Source: Microlunatus lacustris (GTDB lineage Bacteria > Actinomycetota > Actinomycetes > Propionibacteriales > Propionibacteriaceae). Taken from it: 64,000 bases of DNA. The notes under the pieces are model-generated. The model had not been told where the DNA came from. It worked only from the letters and a program-made list of their open reading frames with translations, and searched no databases. Shown here in pieces: positions 43,712-52,208 of this stretch; position 1 is the first letter of the stretch; each line of letters starts with the position of its first letter. The stretch lies in assembly GCA_039527025.1 (NCBI GenBank), contig BAAAJN010000005.1:304278-368277 (forward strand), in the 5' to 3' direction. A program made the translations under genes and the position numbers.

Positions 43712-44154
43712 TACTCGACCTCGATGCTCTCGCAGGTGAGGACCAGCTTCTCCTGCAGGTAGGAGGTGTCGCCGGCCTTGAGCGAGCCGATCTCCAGGCT
43801 CTTCGGCCACGCGTTCTCGAGCTTGTAGCGCTTGACCGGGTTGCCCTCGAAGTCGAAGACGATGATCGCACCGCCCTTGCGGGAGTCGGTCATCTTGCCG
43901 AAGCGGCTGTCCTTGACCCACTTCTCGAAGCTGGTGTCGGAGGTGAGGCCGCGGGTGAGGGTGATGTCGGGCGCCTTGGGCCGGCCCGGCAGCCGCTTGA
44001 CCCGGTACTTGCCGTCGGGTCCGTTCTCCTTGTACTCCACGACGTCCTGCTCCATCTTGAGCCCGGAGATCTCGGTGATGCTCTTGATGGTGAGGCCGTC
44101 GAACTCGAGTCCGAACGAGTGGCCGACGGAGCTGTCGCCCTCGGGAAGTGCCAT
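43711..44154 (-). CDS. eCIS major tube protein (gp19/TIGR02241 family)
   Basis: A 147-residue inner-tube protein (Afp1 type). The text FGLEFDGLTIKSITEISGLKMEQDVVEYKENGPDGKYRVKRLPGRPKAPDITLTRGLT in part is diagnostic for the tail-tube fold, followed by AIIVFDFEGNPVKRYKLENAWPKSLEIGSL. It polymerises into the rigid tube inside the sheath. It lies 40 bases after the sheath stop with a GGAAAGG-like site near the ATG at 44154. Expect high expression with the sheath. Confidence 0.94.
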   Translation of the reverse strand: MALPEGDSSVGHSFGLEFDGLTIKSITEISGLKMEQDVVEYKENGPDGKYRVKRLPGRPKAPDITLTRGLTSDTSFEKWVKDSRFGKMTDSRKGGAIIVFDFEGNPVKRYKLENAWPKSLEIGSLKAGDTSYLQEKLVLTCESIEVE

Positions 44155-44194
44155 GGCGGAGCCTTTCTGGTGGTGGATCGAAGTTGGTCCGGGC

Positions 44195-45751
44195 TCACTC
44201 GCTGACGAGGCTGGTGCCGCCGGAGAACTGGGCCAGGCGGAAGATCACGAACTCGGCCGGCTTGACGGGGGCGACGCCGATCTCGCAGAGCACCTGACCG
44301 GCGTCGATCGCCTCCGCCGGGTTGGTCTCGTCGTCGCACTTGACGTAGAACGCCTCGTCCGGGGTGGCGCCGAAGAGCGCGCCGGCCCGCCACTGCAGGA
44401 CCAGGAACGAGGCGATGGTCCGCCGGATCTTCGCCCACAGAGCCCGGTCGTTCGGCTCGAACACCACCCAGTTGGTGCCGGCCAGGATCGACTCCTCGAG
44501 GAAGTTGAACAGCCGGCGGACGTTGAGGTAGCGCCAGGCCGGGTCGGAGGAGAGGGTGCGGGCCCCCCAGACCCGGATGCCCTGGCCGGGGAAGGCGCGG
44601 ATGACGTTGATGCCCTCGGGGTTGAGGAGGTCGTGCTCCGTGCGGGTGATGTTGACCTCGATGTCCACCGCGCCGCGGACCACCTCGTTCGCCGGCGCCT
44701 TGTGCACGCCGCGGGTGTCGTCGTTGCGGCCCCAGATCCCGGCCACGTGGCCGGACGGGGGCATGAAGGCGATCTTCCCGGTGTCGGGGTGCATGGTCTT
44801 CACCCAGGGCCAGTAGAGGGTGGCGTAGGCCGAGTCGTACCGGGCCCGGTCGACGCGCCACTCCTTGATCTGCTGGGCGTTGAACCCGGGCGGCGGGTCG
44901 AGGATGGCGATCCGGTCACCCATCAGCTCGCAGTGGGCGATCATCGACGTCTGCACGGCCTGAACCGTCTCCAGGTCGATGGCGCCCTGCTGGTAGGCGC
45001 TCATCAGGTCGGGCACGCAGAGCATGGTGATCTCCTCGACCGCCTCGAGCCCACCGAACCCGCTGCGCTCGGCCACGTCACCGATGTAGTCGTCGGCGCT
45101 CAGCACCCCCGACGGGATGGCGGCCGGCGGTGCCGGAGCGACCAGTGCCACCTCACCCGACGCGGGCCGCTCCAGAGAGCCGGTCGCGGTCTCCTCCACC
45201 TGGATCAGCTTGGAGACGGTGTTGACCAACGTCACCACGTTCTGCTTGCCCTTGCCGAGGGTGGCCCGGTCGAACTCCTCGACGACCTCGCCGTCGCGCT
45301 TGACCAGGAGCTTGAACATGTCCGGCGTGGGGTTGTCACCGCCGGCGTCGGCGATCTCGACGCTGACCGATCCCGAGGTGGCCGCCGGCTCGATGACGTC
45401 GACTCTCAACCGGCCGATCTGCGCGGTCGGGGCGGCGGAGACCTCCTTCGCGCGCCCGTTCCGCGAGCCGTTGGCCTCGGCAGCGAGGTTCTGCCCGATC
45501 CGCACGACGTAGCAGTTGCCGCCGCCGTTCATGAAGTAGGCGTAGACCGACTGCGCGAGGTAGGAACCGGCGACGAAACCGCCGAACGCCTTGGTGAACG
45601 CGGTCCAGTTGCTCACCAGGGTCGGCTCGTTGAAGGGGCCGGACTCGGCGAGCCCGACGAACGCGGCGATCGCGGTGCCCACCCCCTCCAGCGGGCGGGA
45701 GCCCGACTGGACTTCCTCGACGTAGACCCCGGGTGACTGGTAGGTCGGCAT
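44195..45751 (-). CDS. eCIS tail sheath protein
   Basis: A 518-residue contractile sheath subunit. The N-terminus PTYQSPGVYVEEVQSGSRPLEGVGTAIAAFVG and the C-terminal sheath domain (GINVIRAFPGQGIRVWGARTL, RYLNVRRLFNFLEESILAGTNWVVFEPND) are typical. Only one sheath gene is present; Afp-type loci have three. A variable inserted region (about 120-230) is probably surface exposed. The ATG at 45751 begins the structural operon after a 249-base gap. Confidence 0.96.
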   Translation of the reverse strand: MPTYQSPGVYVEEVQSGSRPLEGVGTAIAAFVGLAESGPFNEPTLVSNWTAFTKAFGGFVAGSYLAQSVYAYFMNGGGNCYVVRIGQNLAAEANGSRNGRAKEVSAAPTAQIGRLRVDVIEPAATSGSVSVEIADAGGDNPTPDMFKLLVKRDGEVVEEFDRATLGKGKQNVVTLVNTVSKLIQVEETATGSLERPASGEVALVAPAPPAAIPSGVLSADDYIGDVAERSGFGGLEAVEEITMLCVPDLMSAYQQGAIDLETVQAVQTSMIAHCELMGDRIAILDPPPGFNAQQIKEWRVDRARYDSAYATLYWPWVKTMHPDTGKIAFMPPSGHVAGIWGRNDDTRGVHKAPANEVVRGAVDIEVNITRTEHDLLNPEGINVIRAFPGQGIRVWGARTLSSDPAWRYLNVRRLFNFLEESILAGTNWVVFEPNDRALWAKIRRTIASFLVLQWRAGALFGATPDEAFYVKCDDETNPAEAIDAGQVLCEIGVAPVKPAEFVIFRLAQFSGGTSLVSE

Positions 45752-45849
45752 CAGAGCGTCTCCTTGGCTGGCGAGAGTGTGCTGCCAGCCTCGGCAGATC
45801 GGGCGCGCCGGGGCACGTACCGAGGGCCCTGGGATCGGGCAGAACGGAC

Positions 45850-45863
45850 TGCCCTTCGGGGCA
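45850..45863 (-). terminator. UUCG tetraloop hairpin between DUF4157 and sheath genes
   Basis: TGCCC-TTCG-GGGCA is an exact hairpin on either strand, UUCG-type on the plus strand. It lies 138 bases after the DUF4157 stop and 99 bases before the sheath start. It may terminate the upstream unit or sit in the sheath leader. Confidence 0.4.
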
Positions 45864-46000
45864 CCGGGCCCGCGCGGGATCGGTCGGTCGGCAGCGGCCG
45901 CGAAGACCTCGTCGTCCGTCGGACAGCGCGCCGTCCACGCCGGTCCGGGACGCGACGGCCACGTCCGAGCCGCCCACCGCCTGCTACCTGGTGCCCGGGG

Positions 46001-46753
46001 TCACGACGTCTGCTCCTCCTCGTCGGTCTCCTCGCGCTGGACGAACGAGCCCTGCACCTCGTCGTCCTCGTCCTCGGACCGCTGCACGAACAGCCCCTGG
46101 ACGACGTCCTCGTCGGCGGTCTCGCGCTGCACCGCCCGCGCCGCCAGGGACGAGGTCTGGACCGGGGCGGAGGCGCCCATCACCCGCTCGGCGTTGCTGG
46201 CCGCCTCCCGCTCGAACCGGTCGGACGGGTCACTCACCCTGATGCCCCCGGGCGCCGGCGTACCGTCGACCGGCCCGCTCCGCTGCTGCACGACGTGCGT
46301 GAGCTCGTGGGCCAGGGTCACCCGGCCCTCGTGCGAGGACGGGTCGTAGCGGTCCCGTTGGAACACCACGTTCGACCCGACGGTGTAGGCGTGCGCGTCC
46401 ACCGCCGACGCCGACGCTGCGGCGGCGCTGTCGTCGTGCACACGGACGTCGGAGAAGTCGTGGCCGAGCCGAGCCTCCATGTCGGTCCGCACCTCCGGCT
46501 CGAGGGGTCGGCCGCCCGAGCTGAGGACGGAGTGCACCGGCGAGCGCTCCTCCTCCAGCAGGCTGCTGACGCCCGCGTTGCCCACCGAGCGCTGCAGCCC
46601 CAGCACGGCCTCGGCGTCGAGGACGTCGGCGCGACCCGTGCTCGCGGCCCGACCCACCTGCGCCGGCGGTCCGGGATCCAGCCGGGACCCCCTCGGCCGG
46701 AACGGGTCGTGCCGATCGTCGATCGCGTGGTCGTGCGCCGTGCCACCGTGCAT
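46001..46753 (-). CDS. eCIS-associated DUF4157 metalloprotease-fold protein
   Basis: A 250-residue protein. The N-terminal LGLQRSVGNAGV and the domain LGHDFSDVRVHDDSAAAASASAVDAHAYTVGSNVVFQ are hallmarks of DUF4157. The zinc-protease motif HELTH (His149, Glu150, His153) is intact. The acidic C-terminal tail contains three VQR motifs (AVQRETADED, LFVQRSEDED, SFVQREETDE) and repeated VQG. DUF4157 proteins are strongly linked to eCIS and often precede cargo. Whether this one is a cargo protein or a processing protease cannot be told. It shares the VQR motif with the large protein at 40471-43044. Confidence 0.9.
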   Translation of the reverse strand: MHGGTAHDHAIDDRHDPFRPRGSRLDPGPPAQVGRAASTGRADVLDAEAVLGLQRSVGNAGVSSLLEEERSPVHSVLSSGGRPLEPEVRTDMEARLGHDFSDVRVHDDSAAAASASAVDAHAYTVGSNVVFQRDRYDPSSHEGRVTLAHELTHVVQQRSGPVDGTPAPGGIRVSDPSDRFEREAASNAERVMGASAPVQTSSLAARAVQRETADEDVVQGLFVQRSEDEDDEVQGSFVQREETDEEEQTS

Positions 46754-46861
46754 CGGAACCTCCGTCAGCTCGACAGACCTCCTCCTAGCGTGGCACCGCC
46801 CGTCCCGTCTGGACAGGCGTGCAGGGCCCGGACCTGGTGCCCGATGGGGCAGACTCCGGCC

Positions 46862-49231
46862 TCAGCGCCGCCCGAGCGCCCCGCCGATGTAGCCCGCCAC
46901 ACAGCCGAGCCCCACGAGCAGCGCCCCGCCGGCCGGGCGCGGCTGCTGACCGGCCAGGCCGAACGCGACGAAGAAGCTGACCAGCACCAGCGCGCCCAGG
47001 AACGCGGCCACCCGGCTGAGCCGGCCCGAGGGCGCCGTCAGGCCGAACACCACCAGGACGGCCAGCCCGGCCACGACCAGACCGAGCGTGAGCAGGGCCT
47101 CCAGCCATCCGAGCGGCTCCCGCAACTGCTCCAGCCCTCGCACCCGCTCGGGCGCGACCTCCCACCCGAACGGCCCGGCGAGCACGTCGGCGGTCAGGGC
47201 GACGCCGCGGAGCCCGTTCGTCCCGTCCCAGATGCCGAGGGCGCCGAGCAGCATCGCCAGCCCCCCGAGCACGGTGAACAAGATCCGGGCGAGGGGTCGC
47301 CGCGGGGCGGCGGACTGGACGACGCTGCCCGAGCTCTCGACCGAGGTGTGGCCGTCGGAGGCCGTGACGGTGATGGGCCGGGTCAGCTGCTGACCGCCGG
47401 CGATCCGGGGGGCGTGCACGGTGGCGGTGGTCCGGACTGCGTGCCCGGCCGCGACCTCCAGCACCGGCGGCGCGAACCGGAAGTCGAGGCTGTTCTCGGG
47501 GTCGTCTCCCTGCAGCGCGACCTGGACCGGAGACGTGCCGCCGCGGTTGTCGACCACCACGCTCAGGGAACCGCGGCGGCCGTTTTGGAGCCGCAGGACG
47601 CTCGGGTCCAGGCGGAGGGCGAGCACCTCCATCGCCGAGCGCGACGAGCTCAGGACCAGCGACCCGGCCGCTTCGACGCTGCGCTGTCCGTCGGTGGCGG
47701 TCACGGTGATCGGTCGGGCCAGCTCCTGGCCCGGGTCAGGCCGTCGGCAGTCGACCCGCAGGCCCACCGCCTGCACCTGACCGGCGGGCACCGTCACGAC
47801 CGGCGCCGCGAAGCCGAAGCGGACGGCGCGCTCGGGATCGGAGCCCTCGAGCGTCACGCGGACCGGCTGCTGCCCGCGCCGGTTGTCCAGCACGACCGCC
47901 AGTTCTGCGCGGTCCGCATCGCGGATCCGCAGGACGGCGGGCTCCAGCCGCAGACCGAGGGTGGCCATCGGTGTCTCGCTGCGGGTCTGCACGAACGTCG
48001 CCTCGGCTGAGCAGGTGCGCAGACCTTCGCTGGCTCGCACCGTGACCCGCCGGCTCGTCTCCGCGCCCGGCTCGGGCAGCGGTGCCTCGAGAACGGCCTC
48101 CACCGACACGGTGCGGCCGGGCGGGACGTGCACCAGGCGCTGGCTCCAGCCCACCCGCACCAGACGCTCCGGGTCGGTCGCGGTGAGCGTCAGGTGAGCC
48201 CACTCCCGGCCCCCGCGGTTGTCGAGGGTGAGCAGCGTGCGACCCGTCGCGCCGTCGCGCACGCGGACCACGCTCGGCTCCAGGGTGAGCGCGACCGGCG
48301 GGTCCTCGGTCCGGGCGCTGGTGGCCTGGTGCCAGGTGAGGGCGGTCTCCACGGCCCGGTCACCTTCAGAGGCGATCACGGTCAGCGACCGCACGGCCTC
48401 CTGGCCAGCCTCGGCCAGCGGTGCGGTCAGCACCAGCCGCACCGCCGCGGACGACGCCGGCCGGACTTCCAGCACGGGTGGTTCGAACTGGAAGCTGACG
48501 ACCTGTTCCGGGTCGAGGCCGGCGAAGCGCAGGGTCGCGGTCCGGTTGCTGCCGGTGTTGTCCACGAGCAGCGCCGACTCTGCCCCTTCGCTGTCCCGCG
48601 TCCGCAGCAGCCGGGGCTGGGCCCGCAGGTCCACGGGGACGTCGAGCACCGGCACCGTGACCTGGACGGTGACGTCGAGGTGAGCAGGGGCCTGGCCCAG
48701 CGAGCGCACCCGGAGCACCTGGGTGAGCAGCTGAGCGGGCACCAGGGTGGGGGAGACGACCCGCAGCAGCACGGGCAGACCGTCGTCGGTACCGGGCAGC
48801 AGCTGCACCTGGTCGGACTCCAGCGCCAGCCACGGTGGTGCGTCGACGGCTTCGACGGTGTAGCCGTCGACCCGGGTCGAGGTGTTGGTGACCGGCAGGG
48901 TCAGCGTCGCCGGCTCGCCGGTGACCGGCACCACCACCTCCAGCGAGCTGCCCGTCACGCGGAAGCGACCCTGGGCGGGATCATCGGGATCAGGCGTGGC
49001 CGCGGTGAGGGCCGGATCGGTCTCCTCCGAGCCCACGACGGGCGTCGAGCCGACGTCACCGCCCGGCTCGACCTCGTCGGGCCCCGCCGTCTCCCAGGCG
49101 AGGTAGGCGTGGCAGGAGGCGCAGAACGTGCTGCCGACGGGGTTGCGTTCGCCGCAGTTCTCGCAGACGGGATCCGCGCCCTGCCGCGCGTCCGGCGCCG
49201 GCCCGCGCGGGACGGTCGGGCCCTCAGCCAT
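46862..49231 (-). CDS. Zinc-ribbon, beta-repeat, four-helix membrane protein of eCIS locus
   Basis: A 789-residue protein. A zinc ribbon lies near residues 23-41 (CENCGERNPVGSTFCASCH). After an acidic linker come an Ig-like segment and four tandem beta repeats of about 100 residues, each beginning with a P-x-(L/V)-(L/V)-R-x-R/Q element and ending in an (I/L)TVTA(S/T)DG-like strand. The C-terminus has four hydrophobic helices. The topology suggests a large cytoplasmic part anchored to the membrane. It could tether assembled particles to the membrane, as membrane partners do in some Streptomyces systems. The ATG at 49231 overlaps the small ORF upstream. Confidence 0.85.
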   Translation of the reverse strand: MAEGPTVPRGPAPDARQGADPVCENCGERNPVGSTFCASCHAYLAWETAGPDEVEPGGDVGSTPVVGSEETDPALTAATPDPDDPAQGRFRVTGSSLEVVVPVTGEPATLTLPVTNTSTRVDGYTVEAVDAPPWLALESDQVQLLPGTDDGLPVLLRVVSPTLVPAQLLTQVLRVRSLGQAPAHLDVTVQVTVPVLDVPVDLRAQPRLLRTRDSEGAESALLVDNTGSNRTATLRFAGLDPEQVVSFQFEPPVLEVRPASSAAVRLVLTAPLAEAGQEAVRSLTVIASEGDRAVETALTWHQATSARTEDPPVALTLEPSVVRVRDGATGRTLLTLDNRGGREWAHLTLTATDPERLVRVGWSQRLVHVPPGRTVSVEAVLEAPLPEPGAETSRRVTVRASEGLRTCSAEATFVQTRSETPMATLGLRLEPAVLRIRDADRAELAVVLDNRRGQQPVRVTLEGSDPERAVRFGFAAPVVTVPAGQVQAVGLRVDCRRPDPGQELARPITVTATDGQRSVEAAGSLVLSSSRSAMEVLALRLDPSVLRLQNGRRGSLSVVVDNRGGTSPVQVALQGDDPENSLDFRFAPPVLEVAAGHAVRTTATVHAPRIAGGQQLTRPITVTASDGHTSVESSGSVVQSAAPRRPLARILFTVLGGLAMLLGALGIWDGTNGLRGVALTADVLAGPFGWEVAPERVRGLEQLREPLGWLEALLTLGLVVAGLAVLVVFGLTAPSGRLSRVAAFLGALVLVSFFVAFGLAGQQPRPAGGALLVGLGCVAGYIGGALGRR

Positions 49232-49331
49232 GGCGCTCCACCTCTTCCTCGTCCGCAGCCTGCACGGATGTCGCGGTCTCCCCGCTCGGGAGGAGCAGCG
49301 CTCCGGTGCGCCGATACGGTGCCGTCGTCAT
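49224..49331 (-). CDS. 35-residue coupled small ORF
   Basis: The ATG at 49331 overlaps the ATPase stop by four bases, and its stop overlaps the start of the zinc-ribbon gene by eight bases. The peptide (MTTAPYRRTGALLLPSGETA at the N-terminus) is unrecognised. It may be a true small protein or a translational coupling device. Confidence 0.4.
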   Translation of the reverse strand: MTTAPYRRTGALLLPSGETATSVQAADEEEVERHG

Positions 49332-51391
49332 CGGCTGCCCACGTGCGGGTAGTAGGCCCCGAACTCCCGCTCGAGCACCAGCCGGCCGAGCTTGCGGTAC
49401 TCCTGCTCGACGGCGGTGACCAGCTGGGTCATCGAGACCGAGCCGCCGACGGCGGCAGCCAGGTAGGCCGCCGTCGTCGACGCCGAGCGGATGTTGCCGC
49501 CGGCCAGCTCGAAGGCGTCGGCCAGGAAACCGACGTCGACGTCGTCGCCGACCGGGAGCGGGGGCGCGAGGCAGCGCCTCCAGAGCTGACGACGCAGCTC
49601 GGCCGTCGGGGCCGGGAAGTCGAGGATGGCGTCGAGCCGGCGGGTGAACGCGTCGTCGATGTTGGCCCGCAGGTTGGTGGCCAGCACCGCGAGGCCGTCG
49701 AACGTCTCCAGCCGCTGCAGCAGGTAGGCGCTCTCGATGTTGGCGTAGCGGTCGTGCGCGTCCTTGACGTCGCTGCGCTTGCCGAAGATGGCGTCCGCCT
49801 CGTCGAAGAAGAGCACGGCGTTGACCCCGCCGGCCTCGGCGAAGATCCGCTCGAGGTTCTTCTCGGTCTCGCCGATGTACTTGTCCACCACCGTGGCGAG
49901 GTTGACGGTGTAGAGGTCGAGGCCCAGGTCGGCCGCGATCACCTCGGCCGACATGGTCTTGCCCGTCCCCGAGTCGCCGGCGAACAGCGCGGTCACGCCG
50001 TGCCCGCGCCCGCCGCCGCGGCGCATCCGCCACTCGGTCAGCACCCTGTCGCGGTGCCGCGCCCGCGCTGCCACCTCCCGCAGCCCGCGAGCCACAGCCG
50101 GGGTCAGCACCAGGTCATCCCATCCCACCTCGGGCTCGATCCGGCGCGCCAACCGCTCCAGCCCGGCGGTGTTCTGGGCGCGGACACCTCGGCGCAGGTC
50201 GTCGGGCGTGACGGGTCCGCCGGACAGCCGGGCCGAGGCGCGCGCGGCTCCGACGGCCTGCCGGATCTGCGCCGGTCCGAGGGCCAGGTGACCGGTCGAG
50301 GCGGCCGCGTCCAGCGAGGCGCCGTCCGCCCCCAGCTCGCGTTCCCACAGATCCCGTCGCTCGGTGACGGTGAGCGCGTCGGCGTCGACCAGCAGCGGAC
50401 TGCGGTCGCTCCACTGCGGGTCCCACGTACCGTGCCCGACGAGGATGACCGGCGTGGCTGCTCCAGCCAGCACCGAGACAGCTCGTGGGCCGAGCGCCGC
50501 GAGGTGCTCGACCGGACCGGCCACCAGCCCGCCGCCGGTGAGCAGCGACTCCCGGACCGCCAGGGCCAGGACCGGCTCGGCGTCGGTCCCGCTGGACTGC
50601 AGCCGGGTGAGGTCGAGCACGAGGGCGGACCAGCCAGCAGCCTGCAGGGCGGCGACACCGACCGCGCTGCCGGTGCCCGCGCCCCGTTCCCGGAGGTGGA
50701 CGAGCCGGACCCCGCCCGCCAGCGCCCGGCCGAGGTGGGTGCTGAGCGGCGCCGCGTAGGACACGGGCTGAGCGAGCAGGGGCAGGAGCTCGGCCGCGGG
50801 CGCGTCGTCGCCGAGCAGGTGGGCGCCCACCCGGTCGGGCACCCGGAGGGCGCGGCTGAGCAGCGGTCGCTCCCCGTCCTCGACCGCGAGCAGCCCCTGG
50901 CCCAGCAGCGGGCGGCTCGGCTCGAGCCGGGCACGAGCGGCGCCGGTGAGCGTCGAGCGGCCCGCCAGCTGCAGAGCGAGTCCGACCGACGCTCGACGCC
51001 GGGTCACGTCGTCGTTCAGGTAGCCGTAGAGCTTCTCGAACCGCAGGTCCAGGTCGGGGGCGAGCGCGACCAGGAGCAGCTCGACGTCGAGCGGCTCCAG
51101 GTCCGCCGCCCGGGCGAGTCGGCGCAGCCTCAGCGGCACCCCGGCCTGCTCCACCACGTCCGCCTCGGCCTCCAGCGCAGCACGCGCCGGCTCGTCCAAC
51201 GGCTCGGGCTCCTCGACGCCGGCTGCCAGCACCGCGTCGACCGCGTCGTCGCTCAGGTAGAGCCCGCGGAACGGGTCGTCGGGGTTGAGGTCGTGCTGCC
51301 GTCGACGCTCGACGAGCTGCCGCACCCGGGCCTCGACCAGCTGCAGCCGGCCCAGGAGGTAACCGAGGTCCTCCGCGGAACCGGTGCTCAC
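49328..51391 (-). CDS. eCIS AAA+ ATPase (Afp15 type)
   Basis: A 687-residue ATPase. The C-terminal AAA+ module has Walker A FAGDSGTGKTMSAEV, Walker B NAVLFFDEADAIFGKR, a sensor 1-like VLATNLRANID and the arginine finger region DDAFTRRLD. The N-terminal half is a degenerate winged-helix/ATPase-like region seen in this family. It is a constant member of eCIS loci and is thought to act in particle assembly or cargo loading, not in sheath recycling. The GTG at 51391 overlaps the DUF4255 stop by four bases. Confidence 0.93.
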   Translation of the reverse strand: MSTGSAEDLGYLLGRLQLVEARVRQLVERRRQHDLNPDDPFRGLYLSDDAVDAVLAAGVEEPEPLDEPARAALEAEADVVEQAGVPLRLRRLARAADLEPLDVELLLVALAPDLDLRFEKLYGYLNDDVTRRRASVGLALQLAGRSTLTGAARARLEPSRPLLGQGLLAVEDGERPLLSRALRVPDRVGAHLLGDDAPAAELLPLLAQPVSYAAPLSTHLGRALAGGVRLVHLRERGAGTGSAVGVAALQAAGWSALVLDLTRLQSSGTDAEPVLALAVRESLLTGGGLVAGPVEHLAALGPRAVSVLAGAATPVILVGHGTWDPQWSDRSPLLVDADALTVTERRDLWERELGADGASLDAAASTGHLALGPAQIRQAVGAARASARLSGGPVTPDDLRRGVRAQNTAGLERLARRIEPEVGWDDLVLTPAVARGLREVAARARHRDRVLTEWRMRRGGGRGHGVTALFAGDSGTGKTMSAEVIAADLGLDLYTVNLATVVDKYIGETEKNLERIFAEAGGVNAVLFFDEADAIFGKRSDVKDAHDRYANIESAYLLQRLETFDGLAVLATNLRANIDDAFTRRLDAILDFPAPTAELRRQLWRRCLAPPLPVGDDVDVGFLADAFELAGGNIRSASTTAAYLAAAVGGSVSMTQLVTAVEQEYRKLGRLVLEREFGAYYPHVGSR

Positions 51392-52071
51392 GAGGAGGTC
51401 CGTGGTGTCCGCCGCCGCCTCGAGGCTGCCGCGGGTGCCGCCGCTGCCGGCGGTGGCGTCTCCCGGCCCCCGGCTCGCTGCTCACGGGGTGGCCAGCCGC
51501 CGCGGCCGCTGACCGCGACCGCAGGCGGAGCGGTGACCGGCGGTCCGACCTCGAAGCGCTGCCCGGTGTCCAACGGCACGCTGACCACCACGTCGACGGA
51601 GGGCTTGAGCTCACCGCCGAGCGCGGACCAGACGTCGGCGAAGGCCCGGTCCTCCGGCGGGGGCAGCGCGATCGTCATCGGAACGGGCAGGCCCAGGGCG
51701 GCCAGCGGACCCTGCAGCAGGTCGGTCGGCACCGCCTCGTGCTTGACGAAGCAGATGAGCAGCGCCGCGAGGAGCCGGTGCTCGTCCTCGGGACGCTGCG
51801 TCCATGCCGTGACGAGGTAGGAGAGCTTGAAGTGCCGTGGGGGGAGCGAGCGGGCGACGACGCGCTGGGCGTCGTCGAACTCGTTGATCATGCCGCGCTC
51901 GCGCCGGCGCAGGTCCTCACGGATGTCGTAGAGGTAGACGTTCACGGTGGGGGAGTTGCGCCGGCCGGCCCAGTCCCGGGTGGGGGCGTCGAAGACCACC
52001 TCGACGTCGCGCATCCCGCCGGCCTCGCGCTCGATGAGGGCACGCAGAGCGGCATCCACCTCCTGGATCAC
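51388..52071 (-). CDS. eCIS DUF4255 protein (Afp16/tail terminator type)
   Basis: A 227-residue protein with a DUF4255 domain: IQEVDAALRALIEREAGG, NSPTVNVYLYDIREDLRRRERG and FKLSYLVTAWTQRPEDEHRLLAALL. In Afp-like machines this protein caps the end of the tube and sheath. The tail (about 185-227) is Pro/Arg-rich and disordered. The GTG at 52071 is the domain's natural start; the open frame upstream lacks family text. It is the first gene of the ATPase operon, 137 bases from the LuxR-type gene. Confidence 0.9.
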   Translation of the reverse strand: MIQEVDAALRALIEREAGGMRDVEVVFDAPTRDWAGRRNSPTVNVYLYDIREDLRRRERGMINEFDDAQRVVARSLPPRHFKLSYLVTAWTQRPEDEHRLLAALLICFVKHEAVPTDLLQGPLAALGLPVPMTIALPPPEDRAFADVWSALGGELKPSVDVVVSVPLDTGQRFEVGPPVTAPPAVAVSGRGGWPPREQRAGGRETPPPAAAAPAAASRRRRTPRTSS

Positions 52072-52208
52072 GGCTCGAGTCTGTGCGGGGGGCGCCCGTC
52101 GTGCGAGGCGTTGACGGTCCCGGTCCGGGGCACCCGGCGCTGCACGAAGGGGCAACGGCAGGGGGACCTCGTCGGCCACGGCGCTGGAGGCTGCGACCTC
52201 CAGCGGGG

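Noticed and set aside
45752..46861. Additional SARP heptamer repeats upstream of the sheath and DUF4157 genes
   Set aside because: I looked for GCTCAAC or its complement at 11-bp spacing and did not see it there.
48128..51820. A 1230-codon plus-strand frame over the ATPase region
   Set aside because: A shadow of the AAA+ ATPase and zinc-ribbon genes; its composition and lack of motifs do not fit a protein.
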